DNA from: Candidatus Nomurabacteria bacterium
Lineage (GTDB): Bacteria; Patescibacteriota; Minisyncoccia; Phycocordibacterales; UBA9973
DNA: 36,552 bases
Reading direction: 5' to 3'
Assembly (NCBI GenBank): GCA_903862255.1
Contig: CAIOXK010000005.1
Coordinates: forward strand, 1 to 36,552
The notes beneath the pieces were generated by a model. That model saw nothing but the letters and a program-made list of their open reading frames with translations, had not been told where the DNA came from and searched no databases. Position numbers and translations under genes: made by a program. How positions within the stretch are numbered: position 1 is the first letter of the stretch; each line of letters begins with the position of its first letter. Positions 26,669-33,679 of the stretch are shown in pieces.

Positions 26669-27490
26669 TTATGGGGTAGAAGGAGTAATCTTTTTTACAT
26701 TTGTAGGAGTGAGAGGGCTTGTCATACGAGCTGTCGTAGCTGTCTGTGTAGCTGTTACTGTAGTAGTAGGTTCTTGAAGTGCTGCAGTAGCAGAGTTAGG
26801 CACAGTAGTAACAGCAGTATTAATAGTGTCAATTTCTTTAGCAAGAATTTGTACTTCTTGGTTTGAAACTTTAGCCAATGTAGCATCAACGGTTTTGATA
26901 GCATCAGCCTTACCGGTGTCTTGTGTATTTGTACTATCTGAAGAGTTCTGAATTGCAGTCTTGTTTGCTTTGAGAGTTTGCTCCAAAGATGTGGTTACAG
27001 TAAGGGCCGTATTGGGTGACTGATCACTGAGTGTTGTCAGATCGGCAGAAAGAGCGACAACGTGATTATTAATAGCTTTTTCAGCAGTCTGTTGCTTGGC
27101 TTGAGTTAAAGAGTTTGTTTGTGCTAATGTTTGAATTTCGCTTACACGATTCTCAATACGATTTTTCTGCCATAACACTTTTTCTTCAGGTGTTTTTAAA
27201 AAGAGACCTTTTACTTCTTCGTTCACATTGATCTTAAACGAATACAATGGGTCGCCCGGAAGAGCATTACTAGCAACTGCAGAAACACTGCCAGCTATAA
27301 AGACAAGAAACATCATACTTGAGAGTGCAATACGTAAACCATGCTGCACGCCGCGTTTAAAGAAAGAATCAGTTACCAATACTGGAGCACTAATCACGAT
27401 ACGAGCAGCATGAGCGCGCATTAAATTGCGCTCTTCTGTTGTAAGAGTGATAGTCTTCAGTTTTTTTAGTGTTGATAATTTCTTTTCCAT
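26669..27490 (-). CDS. DUF5667-type membrane protein, probable partner of the sigma factor
   Basis: 273 aa from the ATG at 27490; starts at 27526 or 27523 would overlap the sigma gene. MEKKLSTLKKLKTITLTTEERN is a cytoplasmic segment, followed by one membrane helix at about 62-83 (ALSSMMFLVFIAGSVSAVA). The outer domain begins LPGDPLYSFKINVNEEVKG with EEKVLWQKNRIENRVSEIQTLA, the DUF5667 pattern. The rest is a helical, Thr/Ala-rich stalk. Lying directly behind an ECF-type sigma gene, it may act as an anti-sigma factor or envelope sensor. That role is inferred from position and topology; no zinc motif of the classical anti-sigma domain is present. Confidence 0.75.
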   Translation of the reverse strand: MEKKLSTLKKLKTITLTTEERNLMRAHAARIVISAPVLVTDSFFKRGVQHGLRIALSSMMFLVFIAGSVSAVASNALPGDPLYSFKINVNEEVKGLFLKTPEEKVLWQKNRIENRVSEIQTLAQTNSLTQAKQQTAEKAINNHVVALSADLTTLSDQSPNTALTVTTSLEQTLKANKTAIQNSSDSTNTQDTGKADAIKTVDATLAKVSNQEVQILAKEIDTINTAVTTVPNSATAALQEPTTTVTATQTATTARMTSPLTPTNVKKITPSTP

Positions 27491-27500
27491 ATATAGTGTG

Positions 27501-28031
27501 TTATTGATCTTTTTCTCGCTCATCAAAAGCGCTACGCAATTTTCTGATAATGCGATGAATGCGTACAGTCATTGCATTGACACTCTTACCATATAGAGTA
27601 GCTATTTCCTCAATAGGCTTTTCTTCAGTAAATCGCAAAAAGATAATCTGTTTGCTTTCTTCGTCCAAAGTTTCTAACAAGCTTCGCACAGTTTCAATAT
27701 CGTCACCGCGGAATACTTCATCAACAGCTTTGTTAGATCCTGGATCAAATCCAGCTTCCATCAAAGTATCAAGAGAAGCTGATTTAGCTTTCTTGAAGTA
27801 GTCGATTGTCGCATTACGGGCTGTTCGGTACAGAAATGCCTCGTTGTGTTCAATAGTTTTTCCAGAGGCAAGGTATAGCCAAGTTTTGGTAAATGTGTCC
27901 TGAGTGATATCAAGGGCTACTGCGCGATTTGTTACCCGGAAGTAAATAAAGCGGAAGATAGCGTCTTGATGGGCCTCAACCATGTCAAAAAAGTGCTGTT
28001 CCTTATCCTTAGACGAATCATTCGCATCCAT
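27501..28031 (-). CDS. ECF-type RNA polymerase sigma factor
   Basis: 176 aa from the ATG at 28031. Region 2 reads FRFIYFRVTNRAVALDITQDTFTKTWLYL and YRTARNATIDYFKK. Region 4 reads LDEESKQIIFLRFTEEKPIEEIATLYGKSVNAMTVRIHRIIRKLR, a helix-turn-helix. No region 1 or 3, so group 4 (ECF-like). The start is fixed by a perfect TATAAT exactly 6 nt upstream. The DUF5667-type gene follows in the same direction, making a two-gene unit that probably responds to envelope stress. Its target promoters cannot be identified here. Confidence 0.9.
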   Translation of the reverse strand: MDANDSSKDKEQHFFDMVEAHQDAIFRFIYFRVTNRAVALDITQDTFTKTWLYLASGKTIEHNEAFLYRTARNATIDYFKKAKSASLDTLMEAGFDPGSNKAVDEVFRGDDIETVRSLLETLDEESKQIIFLRFTEEKPIEEIATLYGKSVNAMTVRIHRIIRKLRSAFDEREKDQ

Positions 28032-28037
28032 ATTACA

Positions 28038-28080
28038 ATTATACACAACAATAGGGCATTATTACACTATTTGGTATACT
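28038..28080. promoter_or_regulatory. Back-to-back leaderless promoters
   Basis: The 55-nt gap holds TATAAT on the minus strand (28043-28038, 6 nt before the sigma ATG) and TGGTATACT on the plus strand with its -10 at 28075-28080 (6 nt before the ATG at 28087). Confidence 0.65.
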
Positions 28081-28086
28081 GTCGGC

Positions 28087-29316
28087 ATGAAAAACCAGAC
28101 AGAGCAAAAGAAAGTAGTCATTATTGGGGGTGGTTTTGCTGGTATTGAAGTAGCTCGATTGCTCTCAAAAGACGGTTTGGCTGAGGTAACTCTGGTCTCA
28201 AAAAATACTTGTTTTCAGTACTATCCAAACCTTTATCGTTTAGTGGTAGGGGCAACGGTAAATCAGGTATCTATCCCATTAAGTAGTATTTTTTCAAAAA
28301 AGGTTAATTTGATTATTGATACCTATGTAAGCATGGATGCGACACAAAAAACCCTTACCTTGAAAAGTGGGGTAGTTGTGCCGTATGACTATGTAGTTAT
28401 GGCATTAGGTAGTGAGCCAAACTATTTTGGTATTGATGGTATGGAAGTTCATTCTAAGAGTTTTCTTTCAGTTGAAAAAGCACTCGCACTCAAAGCATAC
28501 CTTTTGCAACAGATTACAGATTCAAAAGGTTTGTCGACAGATGAGGCAAAGAAAAAACTTCATACTATTATTGTTGGTGCTGGACCTTCTGGTACAGAGT
28601 TGGCAGGTGCGCTTGGGCCATTTCTTAAGGGTGAAGCGAAGAAGGCTGGTGTAGATCCAAAACTTATTAGTATTGATTTGTTAGATTCAGCTCCTCGAGT
28701 GCTTTCAGCTATTCCAGAAAAAGGTTCACAACTTGTAACTGCACAATTAAAAAAGAACGGAGTTACTGTTTATAGTAATTATGGTGTGAATGCTTGTGAT
28801 GGTGATTGTATTTCTGTTACAGACCGTGCCTCAACTGAGGTTGCGTCAGGTGAAGTAAAAACATTACGCTTTGAAGCTTCGACAGTGATCTGGACTGCTG
28901 GTACAAAAATTAGCACTGTTTTTGCAATTATTCCTGGAGTAGTAATGACAGAAAAGAAGCGTGTACAGGTTACTCCAAAACTGACATTGCCAACCGATGA
29001 CACTATTTATATTGCTGGGGATGGTACAGGGACTCCATATAGTGGATTAGCTCAGACAGCAATTGACCAAGGTCAGTATTTAGCAACTGCAATTTCAAAC
29101 CGCATTCATGGAATAGCTGTTGCAGATTATATGCCGAAGCAGGGAACCTTTGTTATTCCTGTTGGTAAATATTGGGCAATTTTAAATCATAAAACATTAG
29201 TAGTAAGTGGCTTGCTAGCATTTATTATTCGATTTATTGTTGATGCAAAATATTTTATGAGTATTACTTCATTTAGTCATGTTATTACTATGCTTAAGAA
29301 AGATACGAGTGCGTAA
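28087..29316 (+). CDS. ndh: Type II NADH:quinone oxidoreductase (NDH-2)
   Basis: 409 aa from the ATG fixed by the TATACT box. The FAD-binding motif is VVIIGGGFAGIEVARLL, the second Rossmann motif for NAD(P)H is TIIVGAGPSGTELAGAL, and the late FAD motif is IYIAGDGTGTPYSGLAQTA. A C-terminal hydrophobic segment (LVVSGLLAFIIRFIVDAKYF) would anchor it to the membrane face, as in NDH-2. It would oxidise NADH and reduce a quinone without pumping protons. It could also be a related FAD disulfide-type oxidoreductase; the membrane tail favours NDH-2. The methyltransferase gene overlaps its stop (TAATG). Confidence 0.85.
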   Translation: MKNQTEQKKVVIIGGGFAGIEVARLLSKDGLAEVTLVSKNTCFQYYPNLYRLVVGATVNQVSIPLSSIFSKKVNLIIDTYVSMDATQKTLTLKSGVVVPYDYVVMALGSEPNYFGIDGMEVHSKSFLSVEKALALKAYLLQQITDSKGLSTDEAKKKLHTIIVGAGPSGTELAGALGPFLKGEAKKAGVDPKLISIDLLDSAPRVLSAIPEKGSQLVTAQLKKNGVTVYSNYGVNACDGDCISVTDRASTEVASGEVKTLRFEASTVIWTAGTKISTVFAIIPGVVMTEKKRVQVTPKLTLPTDDTIYIAGDGTGTPYSGLAQTAIDQGQYLATAISNRIHGIAVADYMPKQGTFVIPVGKYWAILNHKTLVVSGLLAFIIRFIVDAKYFMSITSFSHVITMLKKDTSA

Positions 29317-30089
29317 TGAAAACTGACTGGAACAATGTCGCACAATGGTACGACAACTATCTCGAAGGTGACGATACCTATCAAGCGGCTGTTATTGCAC
29401 CAAATATTCTTCGGCTTATCGATCCTAAGAAAGGCAAACGCCTGTTAGATGTTGCTTGTGGACAAGGATATTTTGCACGTCTGTGTGCTGATAAAGGTGC
29501 AGAAGTTGTGGGAGTTGATCAATCTGCAGTTTTAATTGAAAAAGCAAAAACTCAAGCTGGTGAAAAAGAATTTTATGTAGTCGGCAATGCTGAGACACTC
29601 GATGCCTATAAGCTAGAGATGTTTGATACAGTCTTTACCGTGTTAGCATTAGAAAATATTAAAAATATTACTGCAGTGATGGAAGGTATTCAGCAAGTAG
29701 TGAAACCAGATGGTAAGGTGGTCTTTGTATTACTTCACCCAGCATTTCGCATTCCGCAACATTCTGATTGGGGGTATGATAGTAAAAAAACCGTGCAATA
29801 TCGCAAGGTAGAAAAATATTTATCCGAGGTTTCTATTCCGATCGAACTTAGTCCATTTAAAGGAAAATCGACCCATTCGACTGGCTCAGGGCAAGCAACC
29901 ACTACAGTTACATTTCACCGTTCGCTGCAATGGTATATGAAAGCATTTCGTAATGCAGGATTTGCGATAACAAATATTGAAGAATGGAACTCTCATAAGA
30001 AGTCACAACCAGGCCCACGACAAGTAGCCGAAGATGCTGCCCGCAAAGAAATTCCGATGTTTCTCGCTTTAGAGCTTAGGAAGATATAG
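29316..30089 (+). CDS. Class I SAM-dependent methyltransferase
   Basis: 257 aa. Motif I is LLDVACGQGYFARL (about 43-56), followed by the acidic end of strand 2 (VVGVDQSAVLIEKA), FYVVGNAETLDAY and MFDTVFTVLALENI, then VVKPDGKVVFVLLHPAF. This is a complete Methyltransf_11/25-type Rossmann fold. The C-terminal FHRSLQWYMKAFRNAGFAI is typical of UbiE/small-molecule methyltransferases. Its start shares the final A of the NDH-2 stop, so the two are translationally coupled. A quinone or lipid substrate is tempting from that neighbour but is not shown. Confidence 0.85.
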   Translation: MKTDWNNVAQWYDNYLEGDDTYQAAVIAPNILRLIDPKKGKRLLDVACGQGYFARLCADKGAEVVGVDQSAVLIEKAKTQAGEKEFYVVGNAETLDAYKLEMFDTVFTVLALENIKNITAVMEGIQQVVKPDGKVVFVLLHPAFRIPQHSDWGYDSKKTVQYRKVEKYLSEVSIPIELSPFKGKSTHSTGSGQATTTVTFHRSLQWYMKAFRNAGFAITNIEEWNSHKKSQPGPRQVAEDAARKEIPMFLALELRKI

Positions 30090-30117
30090 TTGACTTTTTT
30101 CAAAACTAAAGTATAGT
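30090..30117 (+). promoter_or_regulatory. Sigma-70-like promoter
   Basis: TTGACT (30090-30095), 16 nt, TATAGT (30112-30117). Leader of about 18 nt to the ATG at 30142, without Shine-Dalgarno. Confidence 0.7.
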
Positions 30118-30141
30118 CAAGAAAATTAATAATATTGTAAT

Positions 30142-30432
30142 ATGAAAAAACTATTATTCGTAGCACTAGTGTGCTGCTCTTTTGGTTGTCGTTCTGGCGG
30201 TGCTCTATCAAACACTGTGACTGTTAATGCTGTGTATGATGGTGGCGATCTTAGTATTGGCCAAGTACAGATACTTGATGTGCCGGCATCTGAAGCTGCG
30301 GTAAATACAAAGATATATGCTATTCAAAAAAAGGGGGAGTCTGACCCTCAAACACTTGAGTATACTTCGGAAATAACCGATACTCTCAAAAAAAACGCTA
30401 TGTTATACAGAATCACGGAAGTGCTGAAATAG
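30142..30432 (+). CDS. Small putative lipoprotein, unknown function
   Basis: 96 aa. A signal peptide with a Cys-rich end (LFVALVCCSFGCRSGG) could be a lipobox, with acylation on the Cys of FGC. The mature part of about 80 residues is beta-rich (NTVTVNAVYDGGDLSIGQVQILDV, TKIYAIQKKGESDP, MLYRITEVLK). No family recognised. Monocistronic, with its own promoter and a strong terminator 9 nt after the stop. Confidence 0.6.
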   Translation: MKKLLFVALVCCSFGCRSGGALSNTVTVNAVYDGGDLSIGQVQILDVPASEAAVNTKIYAIQKKGESDPQTLEYTSEITDTLKKNAMLYRITEVLK

Positions 30433-30440
30433 TGTACGTA

Positions 30441-30478
30441 TACCGCCCCTATCATTATAGAAGGGGCGGTATTTTTTT
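30441..30478 (+). terminator. Strong terminator overlapping the end of the opposite gene
   Basis: TACCGCCCCT, 11-nt loop, AGGGGCGGTA, then seven T. The 3' arm and T tract encode the last codons of the convergent uracil-DNA glycosylase gene, whose stop is in the loop. Confidence 0.9.
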
Positions 30479-31009
30479 AAAATCATCAAGTAGTTTTTGG
30501 CGCAGGTTACCATTGTATAGCGCTGCTGCAGGATGGTAGAGCGGTAGAAAATATTCTGTCGGAATTCCTTCTATGTTCTTTTTTAATAATTTCCCATGGA
30601 CATCAGAAATTTTTTCTTCTGGAAAAAAGTTACTCATCGCATGACGCCCAAGAAATACTATTAGTGTAGGTTTAATGCTTTGTAGTTCTGCTTCAAGCCA
30701 GGCTCTACATGCTTCTTTTTCTTCAGGCAATGGGTCACGATTATTTGGTGGGCGATATTTAACTACATTTGTAATATAAATATCTTCACGTTTCATTTTT
30801 ATACTCTCGAGCATTTCATTGAGAAATTTTCCAGCAGCTCCAATAAATGGAATGCCGCCAAGATCCTCTTTTTTGCCCGGCGCTTCTCCGATGAAGACGA
30901 TTTTGGTATGAATATTGCCGTCACCGAGTACAGCTTGTGTAGCAGTTGCTTTCAGGTCGCAGGTGCAATGCTCAACCCAGTATTCGTTGATTTCCGCTAG
31001 TGTTTTCAT
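30455..31009 (-). CDS. Uracil-DNA glycosylase, family 4-like, with altered Fe-S ligands
   Basis: 184 aa. FIGEAPGKKEDLGGIPFIGAA (motif 1, GEAPG at 41-45), ITNVVKYRPPNNRDPLPEE and LYHPAAALYN (motif 2, His159) identify a family 4 uracil-DNA glycosylase, which removes uracil from DNA for base-excision repair. Canonical members have four Cys binding a 4Fe-4S cluster. Here the N-terminal pair is C15-x-C17 rather than CxxC, the position in NVVKC is Tyr85, and only C101 remains of the second pair. The cluster is therefore probably lost or changed. The C terminus lies inside a terminator hairpin. Confidence 0.88.
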   Translation of the reverse strand: MKTLAEINEYWVEHCTCDLKATATQAVLGDGNIHTKIVFIGEAPGKKEDLGGIPFIGAAGKFLNEMLESIKMKREDIYITNVVKYRPPNNRDPLPEEKEACRAWLEAELQSIKPTLIVFLGRHAMSNFFPEEKISDVHGKLLKKNIEGIPTEYFLPLYHPAAALYNGNLRQKLLDDFKKIPPLL

Positions 31010-31039
31010 GGTGTCGTAAATATGATAGCATGGCTGTAT

Positions 31040-31348
31040 ATGGGATTTAAATCATTTTTACTAAAGAAAACTTTGCAAGCAAAAGGCGTTTCCGGCGATC
31101 AAGCTGAAGCGATTGCAAAACAGCTCGAAGAAAATCCAGAAATGGCTAAGAGTCTCAAGGCTCTAGAAGATAATAAAGAAGTTAAGGATTTACTCGAAAA
31201 GATTCAAAAAGAAATCGAAGAAAAAAAGAAAGCTGGTATGCCAGAACAATATGCCGCCGTGCAAGTGATGGGCAAATACAAAAGTGAAATTGCCAAGCAC
31301 CGCGATGCTTTAATGCCATTGATGCAGCTTATGGGAATGGGGCGTTAA
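31040..31348 (+). CDS. Small helical protein, unknown function
   Basis: 102 aa from the ATG at 31040; an ATG at 31022 is in frame, but it overlaps the -10-like TATGAT at 31021-31026. Highly charged helix content (AEAIAKQLEENPEMAKSLKALEDNKEVKDLLEKIQKEIEEKKK) suggests a short coiled coil, then a Met-rich end (ALMPLMQLMGMG). No family recognised. Divergent from the glycosylase, with overlapping -10 boxes on the two strands (TATGAT plus, TATCAT minus). Ends at a perfect hairpin. Confidence 0.6.
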   Translation: MGFKSFLLKKTLQAKGVSGDQAEAIAKQLEENPEMAKSLKALEDNKEVKDLLEKIQKEIEEKKKAGMPEQYAAVQVMGKYKSEIAKHRDALMPLMQLMGMGR

Positions 31349-31364
31349 TATAAATTGGAAAAAG

Positions 31365-31398
31365 AAAAAGCCTATGAAATATTTCATAGGCTTTTTTT
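31365..31398. terminator. Perfect palindromic terminator
   Basis: AAAAAGCCTATGAAAT joined to its exact reverse complement, with A and T runs on both sides. It serves the + gene ending at 31348 and the - locus ending at 31414. Confidence 0.9.
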
Positions 31399-31413
31399 GT
31401 TGGGCAGTTTAGA

Positions 31414-31978
31414 TCAGATAGTTTTTAATTGTGGTTTTCGAAATGATAAAAGTATTACCAAAACAGTAAGTAATGTTGCAGACAGTGAAAATAAAATTTC
31501 TTCCAATTTCCAGCTTTTCGATCCGAGAAGTGAACATATACCTGCGACCACAAAGATTGCGTATGAAAACCGGGGTATATCACCAGGGTGCCGTACAGCA
31601 AGTATAATTTGTGGGATACCTGCGATACACAATGCTGTTACGCTTGCAATAATTCCTACTTTAGGTCCAAAGATATACCAGACTATTAATGTTATGATTA
31701 CCAGAGCTGTCGTTATGCTGTCTAATATGTCCCAGCCAGCACGGTTCTTCAAAAGTAGTAACCAATGCTGTAGCTCCTGAGCCGACTACATATCCTAATG
31801 GTAACCAAAAGTCTTTTCCACCCATTATAACGATGATGGTAACTGTAACTGCATCAAGTGTTGCCCATAAAAAATATGTGGCAAAACTTATTTTTACAGT
31901 ATTTTTTATAATACCGTACCAAAGAGGGAGATAGGCAATTAAACTGATGACTGCTCCAATTATTTTTAAGTTTTCCAT
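31414..31978 (-). pseudogene. Frameshifted multi-pass membrane protein (PQ-loop-like)
   Basis: Two minus-strand frames join into one membrane protein. The first, from the ATG at 31978, runs to GATALVTTF and then degenerates. The second continues from LKNRAGWDILDSITTALVII to its stop at 31414. Removing one base from the four-A run at 31751-31754 (TTTT on the coding strand) restores a 187-aa protein with about six helices in two similar halves: SLIAYLPLWYGIIKNTVKIS and ALCIAGIPQIILAVRHPGD. This is reminiscent of PQ-loop/SemiSWEET repeats. It could be a real mutation, phase variation or an assembly error. Its stop is TGA, the only one in the window. The promoter is TTGACA-N16-TAAGGT. Confidence 0.7.
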
Positions 31979-31995
31979 GTGCTAAAGTTTTTTCC

Positions 31996-32023
31996 ACCTT
32001 ACCATTACGTTCAACTTTGTCAA
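31996..32023 (-). promoter_or_regulatory. Promoter of the frameshifted membrane gene
   Basis: Minus strand TTGACA (32023-32018), 16 nt, TAAGGT (32001-31996), leader about 11 nt. Confidence 0.45.
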
Positions 32024-32051
32024 TAAATAATACATAAATTTAATAGTCTAT

Positions 32052-32436
32052 AAAAGAAAACACCACCTCGTAAGAGGTGGTGGGTTTTTGTTATTAAAAA
32101 TAACAGTACTTTGATAATGAGGGTGTAGAAAAGAGTCATACTATTCATTGGTCAAGTTGTATGTCCTTTTTAACTATTAAATATTGTTATTTCGTTACTG
32201 TGAACTGGAATCTCGTATCAACGGTTTGTACCATCGGTAATTTTCAAGATAGGATTCAAAGTCCATGTATTACGACAAATATCTATAGAAAAAGGTTTTA
32301 TACTTTTGAAAGAAGAGTATTAGTCTCACACTACGTTAGCCCTGCCTGCGTCCCTTGTTTCTTTCTTTACGAAAGGTTTGTACAATTTTGTTTAGCACGT
32401 TTTGGAATTATTCCTCAGGCTACCAGGCCTCCATTT
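32052..32436 (-). ncRNA. Candidate orphan structured RNA of about 385 nt
   Basis: This is the largest gap without a convincing gene (31979-32535). The minus strand has a near-consensus promoter at 32443-32470, predicting a start at 32436, and a strong hairpin with TTTTCTTTT at 32082-32052. Between them is no long minus-strand frame. The longest sensible one encodes 23 aa (32266-32195, MDFESYLENYRWYKPLIRDS and three more residues). Local hairpins read better on this strand. CGATGGT-ACAA-ACCGTTG (32236-32219) needs two G-U pairs that do not form in the plus-strand RNA. GAAAG and CTTTC (32361-32375) also pair. I tested by eye for RNase P, tmRNA and SRP signatures and found none. Confidence 0.4.
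32061..32082 (-). terminator. Strong terminator with GNRA-type loop
   Basis: CACCACCTC, GTAA, GAGGTGGTG on the plus strand. The minus-strand copy is followed by TTTTCTTTT, ending the candidate RNA. The plus strand also has GGTTTTTG after it. Confidence 0.8.
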
Positions 32437-32442
32437 GTCAAA

Positions 32443-32470
32443 ATAATACACTTTAATTAAAATTTGTCAA
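32443..32470 (-). promoter_or_regulatory. Near-consensus promoter of the candidate RNA
   Basis: Minus strand TTGACA (32470-32465), 16 nt, TATTAT (32448-32443). A second TTGACAAAT copy lies 28 nt further downstream at about 32441-32433. Confidence 0.65.
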
Positions 32471-32477
32471 TAATTCT

Positions 32478-32510
32478 GTGCGCTGCTAAGCAGCGCACCT
32501 TTTTATTTTT
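32478..32510 (+). terminator. Plus-strand terminator ahead of ychF
   Basis: GTGCGCTGC, TAA, GCAGCGCAC, then CTTTTTTATTTTT-like tract: a 9-bp GC-rich stem. No convincing plus-strand gene precedes it, so it may insulate ychF or end an undetected + transcript. Confidence 0.8.
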
Positions 32511-32535
32511 CATATTTCTGTTACTATAAAAGCCT

Positions 32536-33675
32536 ATGTCACTATCTATCGGAATCGTAGGTCTACCAAACGTTGGTAAATCTACATTATTTAATGCACT
32601 TACAAAGAAGGGTGTTCCAGCAGAGAATTATCCCTTTTGTACCATTGATCCATCAGTGGGTATTGTTGCTGTACCAGATGCACGCCTTCACATACTTAGT
32701 GAATTTTCTAAGTCAGCAAAAACTATCCCAGGAGCAATTGAATTCGTTGATATTGCCGGCCTTGTAGAGGGAGCTTCAAAAGGTGAAGGTTTAGGGAATA
32801 AATTCTTAGCTAATATTCGCGAAACAGATGCAATTCTAGAAATGGTACGCCTTTTCCCAATTGTGGGTGGTGGTACTGAAATTGCACACGTATATGGCAA
32901 TGTAGACCCTGTACGAGACATTTCAGTCATTAACTTGGAACTTATCTTGGCTGACTTTGAAACTGTAACAAAGCGTCGCACAAACCTTGTTCGTGATGTG
33001 AAGCGTGGTGATAAAATTGCCGTACTCGAAGATAGTCTATTGGTTCAAATTGAAAAAGTACTGGAAGAAGGAAAACTTGCTAATACTGTAGAATTTACGG
33101 AAGAAGAAGCAAAAGTAGTAAAGCAATTAAATTTGCTTACCACGAAGAAATTTTTATACGGCCTCAATAAGCGCGGCGGTGCAAGTAATCTCGATGAAAG
33201 TGATCCAGAGAAGTTTAAAGAATTAACTGATATGATTACCGCAAGTGGTGCTCAGTATGTATTACTGGATGCTAAGATCGAAGATGATCTCAAGGACTTC
33301 GAAGGCGAAGAAAAAGAAGAGATGCGTGCTGCAATGGCAAGTGATGATGTGTCCAACGTAGCTTCAGCAAAGTCAGGTGATGGTATTAATGATTTAATCT
33401 CACAAGCATATAAACTGCTTGGTCTAGAAACGTTCTTTACTACCGGTGAAGATGAAACTCGTGCGTGGACTATAAAGAAGGGTAGTAGTGCACCAATTGC
33501 TGGTACTGCAATTCATACTGACTTCAAAGATAAATTTATCCGTGCCGAAGTAGTCTTCTGGAAAGACCTCATTGATAGTGGTTCATATGGTGTAGCTCGC
33601 TCAAAAGGCCTTGTTCGTACAGAAGGCAAAGAATATATCGTGAAAGACGGAGACGTGATTGAATTTAAGATTTAA
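32536..33675 (+). CDS. ychF: YchF/OLA1-family P-loop ATPase
   Basis: 379 aa. G1 is GLPNVGKS (9-16), followed by FNALTKKGVPAENYPFCTIDP and VPDARLHIL, G3 at FVDIAGLVEGASKGEGLGNKFL, a coiled-coil insertion, and a C-terminal TGS domain (SSAPIAGTAIHTDFKDKFIRAEV, ending EYIVKDGDVIEFKI). This is the full YchF architecture, slightly longer than the usual 363 aa. YchF binds ribosomes and prefers ATP over GTP; it is implicated in stress and translation start-site selection. TATAAA lies 5 nt before the ATG. tsaC follows 4 nt after its stop. Confidence 0.96.
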   Translation: MSLSIGIVGLPNVGKSTLFNALTKKGVPAENYPFCTIDPSVGIVAVPDARLHILSEFSKSAKTIPGAIEFVDIAGLVEGASKGEGLGNKFLANIRETDAILEMVRLFPIVGGGTEIAHVYGNVDPVRDISVINLELILADFETVTKRRTNLVRDVKRGDKIAVLEDSLLVQIEKVLEEGKLANTVEFTEEEAKVVKQLNLLTTKKFLYGLNKRGGASNLDESDPEKFKELTDMITASGAQYVLLDAKIEDDLKDFEGEEKEEMRAAMASDDVSNVASAKSGDGINDLISQAYKLLGLETFFTTGEDETRAWTIKKGSSAPIAGTAIHTDFKDKFIRAEVVFWKDLIDSGSYGVARSKGLVRTEGKEYIVKDGDVIEFKI

Positions 33676-33679
33676 TTTC

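Noticed and set aside
31714-31754. Programmed frameshifting in the split membrane gene
   Set aside because: The site lacks a stop-codon or classical slippery heptamer and no stimulating structure is evident, so mutation or sequencing error is simpler.
31355-31780. Plus-strand 141-aa frame opposite the frameshifted membrane gene
   Set aside because: It begins inside a terminator hairpin and is the shadow of a minus-strand gene with clear helices and promoter.
32052-32436. RNase P RNA, tmRNA or 6S RNA as identity of the orphan RNA
   Set aside because: No GGAAAGTCC/ACAGAA core, no tRNA-like end with TTCGA loop, and no pairing of the two ends were found by eye.
32161-32460. Plus-strand 99-aa open frame with a terminator 17 nt after it
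   Set aside because: Composition is odd (many Phe and Cys, hardly any acidic residues), no start signal fits, and it lies antisense to a better-supported RNA unit. The terminator behind it keeps it as a weak alternative.
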